Assembly: GCA_036365455.1 (NCBI GenBank)
Contig: JAWQUS010000003.1
Location: 9,320,001 to 9,384,000, forward strand
DNA length: 64,000 nt
DNA from: Macrosoma leucophasiata
Lineage: Eukaryota > Arthropoda > Insecta > Lepidoptera > Hedylidae
Direction of reading: 5' to 3'
The notes beneath the pieces were generated by a model. That model was not told where the DNA came from and did not search any database. It was given only the letters and a program-made list of their open reading frames with translations. Position 1 is the first letter of the stretch. Each line of letters begins with the position of its first letter. Of this stretch, positions 1 through 10,333 are shown in pieces. A program made the position numbers and the translations under genes.

Positions 1-149
1 AGGTATGTTATTTTTTATGTATGTTCACCGATTACACAGTTCATGGAAAACATATGTTTTAAAAAATCATCTCATTGTCACCAGATTGGGATTTGATAAA
101 GGCATCTTATGAAAATATAGAGAGACCTCAATTTTCCAGGAAAAAGGTT

Positions 150-598
150 TGGTAGGTAGCTCAGCGGCACGCCTGAAGGCCAGTGGACTGTATGTTTTAG
201 ATCGACGAAAGCTTGTCTTGTCTCTCGCGAGGGCATGCGGTTGCGGAAGATAGCAGGAAGGAACTCGTGCACTTACCTCGTTGGCACAACTCCAGGCGTC
301 CCCGGGCAACAGAGCCTTCCGGGGCAAATGCACACCACACAGACACTCGCGGTGGGTTAGGTGTTGAGTTTTATCAGGCGTACAACAGTCACCACACTAC
401 ACACTTGGGAAAGCGGGAATGCGAAAAACGTATGTCCGTTGATGTCGACGATTTGGCGGCGACTCGCGTCCTCGCGGTTTGCGAGGCGGTAAGAAGCGAT
501 AGTGCACGAGAGGGAAAAGGATAGGTAATAATGGGTATTGCGGGTGCGATGAGACAAATTATAATTACAAGCGATTTTAGCCGAAAGTGGCGCCACCA
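150..598 (-). repeat. 3' LTR of Bel/Pao element
   Basis: Read on the minus strand, this 449-bp block begins TGGTGGCGCC after a G-rich tract and ends CTACCTACCA, so the ends form a TGGT...ACCA inverted pair. It lies directly downstream of the minus-strand Bel/Pao pol, where a 3' LTR is expected. Its distal ~274 bp (150-423) recur as the inverted copy at 3,473-3,751, which supports the LTR identity. No clear target duplication is visible at the outer edge. Confidence 0.75.
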
Positions 599-612
599 TT
601 TCCCCCCGGCCT
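599..612 (-). promoter_or_regulatory. Polypurine tract of Bel/Pao element
   Basis: The minus strand reads GGCCGGGGGGAAA immediately before the first base of the LTR. A purine run at this place is the usual primer for plus-strand DNA synthesis in LTR retrotransposons. It also fixes the element orientation as minus and the LTR start at about 598. Confidence 0.6.
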
Positions 613-773
613 TAAAGGATCGTCTTTAAAAAAATAAATAGATATGTGAGAAATAATGAGCGTTATGCGAATAAAATAACATGTCAGAGCGGTTTGGAAA
701 ATTAAAATAAATATATATGTACTTATATGTCTTTATTAATCTTAACCTAAACTACTGCGAAAACGTTGTCACC

Positions 774-3472
774 CTACTGATTTGGTAGAGGACACAAGCG
801 GATCACTGGACGAAGGAAGGTTCCCTTAGTTGTCCGTACCGACACCACACGTGTAACGCTGTCGTTAGACGGGTGTATTTTGTCGACGACACCTAGAGGC
901 CACGCCAGGGGCGGAGCGTTCTCTGTGTTTATGACCACAACCATTCTTTCAGTGATTGGAACTGTAGGTGTGTTCCATTTCTGACGGACTTGTAAGTTGT
1001 GGAGGTACTCGACCTTCCATCGCTTCGAGAAGGACTGCACTAATTTATTTAATAATGAGTGTCTCTGAAGCAAATTAAGTTTATCAGGTTCTACGTCTGG
1101 CGCAGGAAATGAATTTTAAGAAACAGTGTGTAGAAAATGGCTAGGTGTTAAAACCATAGGTTCAGATGGATCTGAACTAAGTGCGGTCAGTGGTCGCGAA
1201 TTCAACAGACCTTCTATCTGTACGAGAATTGTATTTAATTCTTTGTAAGAAAGAAGCTGTTGACCTATAACCTTAAATAAATGCGTTTTAATTACCTTAA
1301 CCATGCTCTCCCAACATCCACCGAAATGTGGAGAGGCAGGTAGTATAAACCTCCACGTAATGCGATTTTCTACTAACTCTTCTTCAAAGCGTGAGCGATA
1401 TTCTTTGTTAAGAAAATTGTAAAGTTCTTTTAAATATGAACGTGCCCCTACAAAGTTTCTACCGTTGTCCGAGTACAAATATTGTACGAGACCACGTCGT
1501 GCGAGAAAGCGTTTTAACGCGGCTAGAAAGCTATGCGTACTTAAATCTGTAGCGATTTCAATGTGTACAGGGCGAGTAGTTAGACACGCGAAGATACACA
1601 GATAAGCCTTGTGACTTTTAGCGCCGCCACGTCGTATTGGCGTATAAGATACAGGGCCTGCGTAGTCGCAGCCTGTATGCGTGAAGGCCTTTATGGACTG
1701 CGTAACCCTACTGCTAGGTAAATCAGCCATAAGAGGAGGCGCGGAGCGCGGTTTCAGTCTGAAGCACCTATTGCACTTGTGAACTCGACTGCGTACGCAA
1801 CGTCGGGCGGATAAAATCCAGAACTTCTGTCTCAGCAGAGACATTAAGAGCTCCGGTCCGGCGTGTAAATATTTTTTATGATAATAATCTATCAACAGAT
1901 CGACAATGTGATCGTGACGCGGTAGAATAATAGGGTGTTTCTGCAAATGGCTCAATTCGGAATATGAGAGACGACCTCCTACCCGAATGAGTCCGTCATT
2001 TAGAAATGGTTTTAATCTTTGTAAAGCGGTTGAACAAAGTTTAGATTTATTTAAATTTTGAAAATCGTCAGCGAAATATTTTAATTGCAAAACGCGAAGT
2101 AACTTATTTTCTACAAATTCGAGGTCACTCTGGGTGACACTAGCGGATTTAGTGCGGGGGAGTAATTTTAAAAATCTGAAAACATATACTAGCGAGCGCA
2201 ATAATTTTGGCCAAGAAGACATGCGGGTTGCGAGAGCGTATATAATATTTTCTCCTGGCGCTGTAACAGTATTAAACGACAGAATTTTTTGTTCTCGGAT
2301 ATTGTCACCAGAAACTCCGTCCAGTTCATTAATAGGCCACTGGGACGGCGCAAGCGAGGCCCACTGTGGCCAATGAAACCACAGGGGGTGCGTGATTAAT
2401 TTATTAGGCGATAAACCGCGAGAAAAACAGTCTGCGGGATTTTCTGTTCCCGAGACGTGATAAAAATTACTTGCGGATATGTTGTCATTTAATGTGACAA
2501 CCCTATTCGCTATGCGGTGAACTTTTAATCCAATATAACACGACCTTAGAGTCAGAAAATGCGTAAATATTAATTTTATACCGCGGGTTATAATTATCAA
2601 AGACAATGCGAAGCAATTTAGACAAAAGTACAGCTCTCTGCACATAGTTCAAGACGCGCAACAGATAGCGTTTTCATAGGCGCCACTTTGGACTTCGCAC
2701 AAACAAGCTGTACGGCGTTCTCGTTCCCGGAGTGTACATGTAAGTATACAACTGCACCGTATGCCAGCTCACTGGCGTCCGCAAAGCCTAGAAGTGTGAC
2801 TCCTGTGCCGTCGGTTACTCCCAAGTAACGCGGTATTTTTAATTTATTAAGTGATGTTAATTCGGAACAAAACTGTTTCCATGACTTAATAATATTGGGA
2901 GGCGGCACTTCATCCCAATCCAGCTTTAAAAGCCAGAGCTGTCGGATCAGCAGTTTAGCGTAAAGGATAGTGGGTGCTACAAGCGATCTTGTTCACGGAC
3001 AGCAATTCGTAAAAATATTTGTTTACATTCTGCGGTAAGAGCGACAGCGAATAGTCTAAAATTTAATATTATAAATCTCCTTGCAGATTAGGACCGCTAT
3101 GAAGAATATCGTTTAAGGATATGCCAGAAGAAGTTTTACAGCTGGCATCTAAAACGACGCGTAATTTTGACGTGGACTTGTCGTCACGGATGACGCCATG
3201 ATGCGGGATCATATAACTAGGAAAAAGAGAATTATCATGGTCATCAATCGGCGCGGGTGATAAATAATTATTATCTAAATACTCTTGCATTACGTCATTA
3301 TAAGCCATCCTCAGCTAGGGGGATGCTTCGAGTTTTCTCTCTAAGCACAAAAAACGTTTGCGTGCGGTTTCGAAAGAATTACCTAACGAAAAAATATCTT
3401 CGCGAAACGGTAAAGCGACAGTATATCTATGCCTGATAGAATCTCGCTCAGTAGTAGTGCGGTAAAATTCCT
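774..3472 (-). pseudogene. Bel/Pao retrotransposon pol (RT-RNaseH-integrase), broken
   Basis: Polyprotein of a Bel/Pao LTR retrotransposon, read right to left. About 3,472-3,070 is the RT N-terminus (RYTVALPF, LGNSFETARKRF, then SKLRVVLDAS), with a TAG in frame near 3,312. At 3,070-2,910 the RT is collapsed: a motif-A-like LTAEC replaces the usual LTAD, and the catalytic YxDD segment is deleted. About 2,908-2,500 is the RT tail and RNase H (LGFADASELAYGAV, FSDSK), with at least two frame changes near 2,640 and 2,530. 2,500-1,116 is the integrase, with an HHCC zinc finger (YLHAG... KCNRC) and the triad D (GCDYAGP), D (SDNGRNF), E (GGCWES), all present. After a frameshift near 1,110, 1,073-774 carries the C-terminal domain typical of the family (PPLAWPLG, RPVIRLCPLP). 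Gag and protease are missing. The element cannot encode a working RT, but the integrase core is open. Confidence 0.9.
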
Positions 3473-3751
3473 CGCATTCCCGCTATCCCAAGTGTGTAGT
3501 GGTGACTGTTGTACGCCTGATAAAACTCAACACCTAACCCACCGCGAGTGTCTGTGTGGTGTGCATTTGCCCCGGAAGGCTCTGTTGCCCGGGGACGCCT
3601 GGAGTTGTGCCAACGAGGTAAGTGCACGAGTTCCTTCCTGCTAGATCTCCCTACATCTTCCGCAACCGCATGCCCTCGCGAGAGACAAGCTTTCATTGAT
3701 CTAAAACATACAGTCCACTGCCCTTCAGGCGTGCCGCTGAGCTACCTACCA
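3473..3751 (+). repeat. Inverted partial LTR of the same Bel/Pao family
   Basis: This block is the reverse complement of 150-423, with about a 5-10% difference and a small insertion near 3,645. It ends with the same CTACCTACCA and is followed by a primer-binding site, so it is the R-U5 end of a plus-strand 5' LTR. Its first ~170 bp are missing. It joins minus-strand pol coding sequence directly at about 3,473. The two LTRs are therefore inverted, not direct as in a normal element. Confidence 0.75.
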
Positions 3752-3757
3752 TTTGTT

Positions 3758-3775
3758 TGGTCCTTCGAGCCGGAT
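3758..3775 (+). promoter_or_regulatory. Primer-binding site, tRNA-Tyr
   Basis: TGGTCCTTCGAGCCGGAT is the complement of the CCA-tailed 3' end of eukaryotic tRNA-Tyr. It lies 6 nt after the LTR end at 3,751. This marks the 5' end of a plus-strand element whose interior is absent: AT-rich unrelated DNA follows at once. Confidence 0.7.
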
Positions 3776-4667
3776 AGTTAATGTAATGAATTATCTTTTT
3801 GGAGAATACATGAAGTTACTTGTTATTTAGCATGAAGTTACTTGTTATTTATTAGAAATTTATCTAAATAAAATTACATATGCATTCCCAGTGCCGGATA
3901 AAGCCGTGGCGGGGCCCGTAGCAAATGTGACCATGGGGCCCTAGAGTTACATTGCCTACTGAAATTTAGGATTTAAAAAAAGCAGAACATTTACGAATAA
4001 GAATCGAAAACGATATTAGGGGACTTTATAATTACAGTGTGGCCAACGCTCACTTTGAGAATAGCTAAGGTGTATTACATATTTTACATATTTGTGTTTT
4101 TTTTCGTACACAGGCGCAGGGCCCCCAAGGCGCGGGGCCGTTAGCATTTGCTGCCTCCTGCTATATTATTATGGCTAATCCTGTGCATTCCTTTATTTAG
4201 TTTTTACTTGCGTCCTTATATTGTACTTACAGTTGTTATATGGCACGGTTAATTAAACTTATCTTTAGGCATTTGTATTTTGTAATTGAAAACAAAGTTT
4301 CAAAAGCATTTTGTTTGACCCAATTCAACTAACATTAAACATTTCACAATTACCATTAATTTTAACTTTTAAAAATTCTCTATAAAATTACGTACCATCT
4401 GATTCCCATTAGTATTATACATCAAATAGGTACACAATAGTTAGCTTATGAAGTTACTAATCAATTTAGTTTTAAATTTCCTGCGGCGTTTTCATTTTAA
4501 TTAATATAAAACTTTGGTGCTATAACATTGAATTTTACGATGTAAATAATTATTGAATTTACTGATCTTGAGCTATCAAAAGCGGATTAACTTATGGCTT
4601 GGTTTTATTTATTTTTATCTAGAATCAATCATTCAAATTTACTTAATTTTTGCTTACGGCTCTAACA
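3776..4667. other. AT-rich stretch, no gene
   Basis: No open frame of note. A 21-bp unit (ATGAAGTTACTTGTTATTTA) occurs twice in tandem at 3,809-3,850. Two short GC-rich islands, at about 3,885-3,960 and 4,105-4,170, share a GGGGCC...GTAGCA-like core and look like old repeat fragments. Confidence 0.5.
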
Positions 4668-5270
4668 GTATCAGAGGTAGTAGTACAAGGAACCCTTATA
4701 GTCTTGCCATGTCCGTCTGTCTGTCTGTCTGTCTGCGGTTTAGCGCAAAATCTATTGGTACTAGAGAAATGAAGTTTGGCACAAGTATACACCTAAATCA
4801 CGACGACAAAATGGTAGAATAATAACATGAAAAAAAATAGATATTTAGGGTATTCTCCCCCTACATGTAAACCGCGTTTTTTTTATTTTCGATTTTCATA
4901 TAGTGTGGGATATTGTTGGATAGGTCTTTCAAAAATATCATGGATGTCTGAACATCATTTTTCGATTTAGTTAACTACTCGTGACTGAATAAGCTTTAAA
5001 GTGCAAATTTTCGTTAGAGTCAAGTGTCCCCCCCCCCTCTCCCTCTACCAACTAAACGGTTGTTCTAAAAAATTCAAACGTTACGGCAAAAATAGCTATA
5101 TATAATTAAAGTAAAAGGATAACTGTCACACTTAAGTTGGCCTCGCAAGTTTGCGAGTAATAGTCGACCAAATGTATTTTACTCGAAAATTTCGAACAAC
5201 TCCATAGAAAACATTTTTTTTTTTCATTACATTTCTTACTCTGTAAATACACTAAATACGGAACCCTACG
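4668..5270 (+). repeat. Interspersed repeat A, copy 1
   Basis: About 600 bp starting near a run of GTCT (4,710-4,735) and ending CGGAACCCTACG. The inverted copy at 31,718-32,320 matches along most of its length, including the segments GGTACTAGAGA, GATTTAGTTAACTA and TTAAGTTGGC. No coding capacity is seen. Its right end abuts a truncated mariner exactly at 5,271. The class is unknown. Confidence 0.65.
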
Positions 5271-6426
5271 GTGATTTTCATTTGTTTTTCGTACTGTCAA
5301 GATGAGTGAATCTAATGAAGAAATTCGATACATTTTAAAATTTTACTACAAAAAAGGTAAAAATGCAACGCAAGCCGCGAAAAAAAATTTGCGATGTTTA
5401 TGGACCTAGTGAAGTGTCTGTGAGAGTAGCACAAATTTGGTTTAAGCGTTTTCAATCCGGAAATTTTGATGTCAAAGATGCACCTCGCTCTGGTCGCCCT
5501 ATTACGGATAAAATGGATGCCATTTTTGAAAAAGTGGAGCAAGATCGACGTATCAGTAGTTACGACGTAGCTGAAGAACTGAGAATTGATCACAAAACAG
5601 TTTTGGCGCATTTAAAAAAAGCTGGGTACAAAAAAAAGCTCGATATTTGGGTACCTCACGAGCTCACTGAAAGAAACCTAATGAACCGTGTACTCATTTG
5701 TGATTCTTTATTACGACGTAATGAAACCGAATCATTTTGGAAGAAGCTGATAACTGGTGATGAAAAGTGGATCACGTACGACAAGAACGTGCGAAAAAGG
5801 TCGTGGTCAAAGGCCGGTCAGGCTTCACAGACTGTGGCGAAACCCGGGTTAACTCGCAATAAGGTGATGTTGTGTGTGTGGTGGGATTGGAAGGGCATTA
5901 TTCATTATGAGCTATTACCACCAGGCAGGACTATCGATTCTGAACTCTACTGCGAACAACTGATGAGATTAAAGCAAGAAGTTGAGAGAAAGCGGCCGGA
6001 ATTGATCAACAGAAGGGAGCAAGAAGTTGAGAGAAAGCGGCCGGAATTGATCAATAAGGGGTGTAGACCTCACACATCTATAGCCACTCAGCAAAACTTA
6101 AGAGAGTTTGGCTGGGAGGTGTTAATGCATCCGCCGTATAGTCCTGACCTTGCACCTTCAGATTTCCACCTGTTTCGGTCTCTTCAGAATTCTTTATGCA
6201 ATGTTAGGTTAACATCACGAGAGGACTGCCAAATCCACTTGTCGCGGTATTTTGATGAGAAGTCCCAAAATTTTTATAGCAATGGGATCATGTCCTTACC
6301 TACAAGATGGCAAAAGGTTATCGAACAAAATGGTACTTACATACTTTAGTTAAATTTAAATAAACTATATTAAAAAATGTTTTGAATTATCTTAAAAAAT
6401 GCGAAGAAACTTTTTCCCCAACCTAA
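5271..6426 (+). mobile_element. mariner copy 1, 5'-truncated and inactive
   Basis: Homology to mariner copy 2 (7,397-8,684) starts abruptly at GTGATTTTCATTTG. The left terminal inverted repeat and about 150 bp of leader are missing. The right TIR is present (reverse complement TTAGGTTGGGGAAAAAG) and is followed by TA. With only one end it cannot be moved by transposase. Confidence 0.88.
5302..6349 (+). pseudogene. mariner transposase pseudogene
   Basis: Same start codon context as copy 2 (MSESNEEIRY). An extra A in the poly-A run near 5,386 shifts the frame, so only the part from about 5,363 reads on. Around 6,017-6,070 a ~37-bp segment encoding EQEVERKRPELIN is duplicated and replaces the segment that encodes the HHDN motif. 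The second catalytic Asp of the D,D34D triad is therefore lost. The first Asp (GDEKW) and the third (SPDLAPSD) remain. Otherwise it is more than 95% identical to copy 2 by eye. Confidence 0.9.
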
Positions 6427-6507
6427 TACACTGCAGTCATAAATTCACCAATGTGAACTGCATGCATGTTTGCCACGTACGTTACATAAAAAATATGTTT
6501 ATAGATT

Positions 6508-6764
6508 ACCAGCTGACCCTGCAAACTTCGTATTGCCTCAGAATCAACTAATGTGTCAAAGGTTTGACAGATACGGACTATTTGTATGGGAAAATAAAAT
6601 TGTGTTTTTTACTATTTCTCTTCAATTTCTTCATATATTTTACCTTTTAAACCTACCCTGGACTTCCAGAAATCATTCAAAACCAAAATTAGCCAAATTG
6701 GTCCAGCCGTTCTAGAGTTTTAGCGAGACAAACGAATAGCAATTGATTTTTATATATATAGATA
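6508..6764 (-). mobile_element. Non-autonomous Helitron fragment
   Basis: On the minus strand it runs from a TCTATATA start to a decayed end GTTTGCAGGGTCAGCTGG, where CTAG has become CTGG. It shares the block AATAGTCCGTATCTATCAAACCTTTGACAC (both strands compared) with the better-preserved Helitron at 38,228-38,598. It has no coding capacity. Confidence 0.55.
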
Positions 6765-6770
6765 TATAGA

Positions 6771-7085
6771 TTACAAATATGATGACCATTTCTCGGAACT
6801 CAGAAAATGTGGTATCAAATATTTATAAAAATATGTTACGTGAAACACAGGTAGACTTAAGAACCGTTCAAGACGTACAAAATCTCTCGACAAACAGTAA
6901 ACAGCCACTTGTAGCAATACCATATTTCTCAATAAAGATCGGCTATTTTCCGGTAAGCTAGCTTGCAAAGAAGATATTTGCGGAAAAGTTTTAAAAAATT
7001 GTTTCTCTCCAGATTCTTGGCTCTTTGTCCCAGTCACGACCACGTCCTCAGGGAGCAATTTTAAAAGAGTTGGTGCTCTGTATAT
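6771..7085. other. Unassigned stretch, open on both strands
   Basis: A plus-strand frame (6,779-6,961, 60 codons) meets a possible donor GTAAGC near 6,954, followed by a second open stretch at about 6,965-7,085 (CKEDICGKVLKNC...) in another frame. A minus-strand frame of 95 codons covers the same bases. I recognise no domain in either. It could be a pseudogene scrap or chance. Confidence 0.2.
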
Positions 7086-7396
7086 GTAGAGAACACTTCT
7101 AACACGTTACGTATTGATACCGATGCATCCGACCATTATTTTTGTTTTAACATCCTTTTCTGTAACATCTATTAAGATTACAAAAAAATGTTATCATTTC
7201 TTTTAAGTATTGTAGATATTATAAAGTTTTAAAGAACTGAAACTTATATATCTGGGAGCACGGTCGTGTGCTTGGCAAGACGAGCTAAGCGAAGCGCAAA
7301 GGCTCGTACTACCTTTTCTGGAAACACTATTTTTGCACCCTCCTAACTTGCGTTTGGATTATACCAAGTAAACAATATGTCTGCATAATAAGTATA

Positions 7397-8684
7397 TTAA
7401 TGGGTTGGGGAAAAAGTCTTTTCGCATTATAGTATGTATGAACTTGTAATAAAATCTCTTTGGCTGTAGTATTTGTATCTGGCTGGTTTTGGTATCATTG
7501 AAAGTTACAATTTTAAAGAACATAATTCCAAATTCAAATTAGGCAAATGTGTGATTTTCATTTGTTTTTCGTACTGTCAAGATGAGTGAATCTAATGAAG
7601 AAATTCGATACATTTTAAAATTTTACTACAAAAAAGGTAAAAATGCAACGCAAGCCGCGAAAAAAATTTGCGATGTTTATGGCCCTAGTGCAGTGTCTGT
7701 GAGAGTAGCACAAATTTGGTTTAAGCGTTTTCAATCCGGAAATTTTGATGTCAAAGATGCACCTCGCTCTGGTCGCCCTATTACGGATAAAATGGATGCC
7801 ATTTTTGAAAAAGTGGAGCTAGATCGACATATCAGTAGTTACGACGTAGCTGAAGAACTGAGAATTGATCACAAAACAGTTTTGGCGCATTTAAAAAAAG
7901 CTGGGTACAAAAAAAAGCTCGATATTTGGGTACCTCACGAGCTCACTGAAAGAAACCTAATGAACCGTGTACTCATTTGTGATTCTTTATTACGACGTAA
8001 TAAAACCGAATCATTTTTGAAGAAGCTGATAACTGGTGATGAAAAGTGGATCACGTACGACAAGAACGTGCGAAAAAGGTCGTGGTCAGAGGCCGGTCAG
8101 GCTTCACAGACTGTGGCGAAACCCGGGTTAACTCGCAATAAGGTGATGTTGTGTGTGTGGTGGGATTGGAAGGGCATTATTCATTATGAGCTATTACCAC
8201 CAGGCAGGACTATCGATTCTGAACTCTACTGCGAACAACTGATGAGATTAAAGCAAGAAGTTGAGAGAAAGCGGCCGGAATTGATCAACAGAAGGGGTGT
8301 GGGGTTTCATCATGATAACGCTAGACCTCACACATCTATAGCCACTCAGCAAAAATTAAGAGAGTTTGGCTGGGAGGTGTTAATGGATCCGCCGTATAGT
8401 CCTGACCTTGCACCTTCAGATTTCCACCTGTTTCGGTCTCTTCAGAATTCTTTATGCAATGTTAGGTTAACATCACGAGAGGACTGCAAAATCCACTTGT
8501 CGCGGTATTTTGATGAGAAGTCCCAAAATTTTTATAGCAATGGGATCATGTCCCTACCTACAAGACGGCAAAAGGTTATCGAACAAAACGGTACATACAT
8601 ACTTTAGTTAAATTTAAATAAACTATATTAAAAAATGTTTTGAATTATCTTAAAAAATGCGAAGAAACTTTTTCCCCTACCTTA
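7397..8684 (+). mobile_element. Complete mariner element, copy 2
   Basis: About 1,288 bp, the normal size for mariner. The left TIR (GGGTTGGGGAAAAAG) and right TIR (reverse complement AAGGTAGGGGAAAAAG) flank a single transposase gene, and each end is bordered by TA, the mariner target duplication. The TIR tips differ by a few bases from each other and from copy 1, so end function is uncertain. Confidence 0.9.
7582..8607 (+). CDS. mariner transposase, apparently intact
   Basis: Encodes a 341-residue cut-and-paste transposase of the mariner family that binds the element's TIRs and inserts at TA. Residues 1-110 hold the paired helix-turn-helix DNA-binding region. The linker motif WVPHEL is at 116-121. 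The DDE/D catalytic triad is D153 (TGDEKW), D245 (HHDNARPH) and D280 (SPDLAPSD), with exactly 34 residues between the last two, the D,D34D signature. The length equals the family norm (about 345) and there is no stop or frameshift. The start follows a ~185-bp leader shared with copy 1. The sequence type recalls the cecropia/Bmmar-like mariners of moths. Two possibly harmful changes cannot be excluded without alignment: S-L at residue 146 (SFLKK versus SFWKK in copy 1) and R329 (TRRQK versus TRWQK in copy 1). Confidence 0.93.
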   Translation: MSESNEEIRYILKFYYKKGKNATQAAKKICDVYGPSAVSVRVAQIWFKRFQSGNFDVKDAPRSGRPITDKMDAIFEKVELDRHISSYDVAEELRIDHKTVLAHLKKAGYKKKLDIWVPHELTERNLMNRVLICDSLLRRNKTESFLKKLITGDEKWITYDKNVRKRSWSEAGQASQTVAKPGLTRNKVMLCVWWDWKGIIHYELLPPGRTIDSELYCEQLMRLKQEVERKRPELINRRGVGFHHDNARPHTSIATQQKLREFGWEVLMDPPYSPDLAPSDFHLFRSLQNSLCNVRLTSREDCKIHLSRYFDEKSQNFYSNGIMSLPTRRQKVIEQNGTYIL

Positions 8685-9358
8685 TATTATGGCATCAATA
8701 TAACACTATGAAATAATCAATTGTTGATTAAGTAGGTATATAGTTCTTATACTCTACATTTTACTGATATCTAAAAAAACCGATTTTGTCATTCATCCAC
8801 TGATGATCGCAATATTCCGATATCAATCGTTTATTCTATTTATTTGTCCTCATGATTAAGGTCAAACTCCTCTGGGTCCCTTGTTATATGCCTCGTCTAA
8901 ATAGTATAATTATTCACTAGTTCCCACAAGCAAATTGGCCCTGTTGACGGAGTAATAGCTTGTGCTGGTTAGGTTCCCCAATTTCAGTTATATCTTACTA
9001 ATGTAGACATAAATCTACCTTAACTATCTCAAATGAACCTTATTACAAGTGTACAAAAGATTATATTTCTGTAGAAATACAGATCTTAACATTTAGTATA
9101 TTTAACGACAGGACTTCTTGAAGGCATACTCATTTGAATAGTAGCAAGATCCATGTTTAATTTGTAATGTTTGAGACGTTTTATGAATGCAATGTTTAAA
9201 TTCTAATATTCTACGAGTAATTATCGTTTTTATCGTTCTTTCTTTTTTTAGACAAACATTTTTTTTACCATTTCACGTAACTTGATTCAATGTAGGTATT
9301 ATCAAGTTAAAGTAAAGTCCGGTGGTAAATATGGACACTTTAATTACCTGTGGTGACC
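8685..9358. other. No gene seen
   Basis: AT-rich intergenic DNA with no long frame, clear repeat end or RNA gene. Confidence 0.5.
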
Positions 9359-9420
9359 AAAAAGTTTATTATTAATGTTATTTATGGAGGTGCCATAAAT
9401 AACATTAAGAATAAACTTTT
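9359..9420. repeat. Fold-back palindrome
   Basis: Arms of about 28 bp (AAGTTTATTATTAATGTTAT on the left) with one mismatch and a ~5-nt spacer (AGGTG). It would extrude as a hairpin. No TIR-element features flank it. Confidence 0.85.
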
Positions 9421-10150
9421 GTATACTATTTCTATACGTGGGAACCTTTAAGTGGCCTTCTATTTTTTATACCTCTAATTTTGTTATGAATGCCATGTGC
9501 TGTTGCTTCACCAAATAAAACCCAAAACGTAATTACATACATACGTACATAGAAGTTTACAAACTCTAGATCAAGCTTAAAAACCCTTTATCAAGATCGC
9601 TGCCTGTATCTGTTCCTCATTTGTTTTCTTTTTATACTTCTAATGTGTAATAACTCATTTACGCCCTGGGTTCGATCGGATCGGGGAGTAGTCAAGTGGT
9701 ACATACAGGCATTTTCCCATTCTTTTGGAAGTTTTCGAATTTCACACTCGACGTTTGGTAATGTTTGTGTAGGTGTTAATGAGCTCAACACTCATTACAT
9801 AGAAAAACGTAACCTCTCAGCAGAGGGGCGCATGCATACATCGATTTTTCAAATTCAGTCAGTAGGTTTTAAGTTAATAAGTACGTTTTCTAAACATGTA
9901 TACGAGTAGTTTTCTTAACATGAACGATAAAAGAAATCCAGAATATTACATTACTTGCGCTATGTTCAGCGAATATTCAGCGGAATATTTTCTAAATTTA
10001 AATTCCTTTATGCTATGCAGCTCTGAAAACACTTACTGTAAGTCCCGCCCCATCTCATCCCATATTGTTATAGCATAATGAAACCTAACGTGGAGTTTGA
10101 TACCTTTCAAAAAAGTAAAACACGTTTTTAATGTTCCATACAACTCGTTC
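9421..10150. other. No gene; possible decayed SINE
   Basis: Mostly AT-rich. Around 9,655-9,770 there is a degenerate tRNA-like piece (GGGTTCGATCGGATC, then TTTTGGAAGTTTTCGAA and CGTTTGGTAATG). It resembles the body of the SINEs at 13,430-13,683 and 36,032-36,300. Too decayed for firm boundaries. Confidence 0.3.
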
Positions 10151-10154
10151 TTAG

Positions 10155-10262
10155 GACGGCCACACAAAACTGCGATGCGATGCGATGTGACGCCGCATCG
10201 CAGGCGATGCATTCGTGCGAGCTCGCAGATATTTGCGATGCGATGCGAATTCGCAGTTCAAA
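10155..10262. repeat. GATGC-rich repeat remnant
   Basis: A GC-rich patch in AT-rich DNA. It opens with GGCCACACAAAACTGCGATG and carries repeated GCGATGCGATGCG motifs at both ends in inverted arrangement. It looks like a small TIR element that lost its outer right end. No coding capacity. Confidence 0.4.
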
Positions 10263-10333
10263 ATTCAAAATTCAAATCATTTATTTCAAATTGGTCTGCA
10301 AGGACACTTTTGCATTATCGGGTATATTTATTA

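Noticed and set aside
740..760. Telomeric TTAGG repeats
   Set aside because: Only single CCTAA-like words occur; there is no array anywhere in the window.
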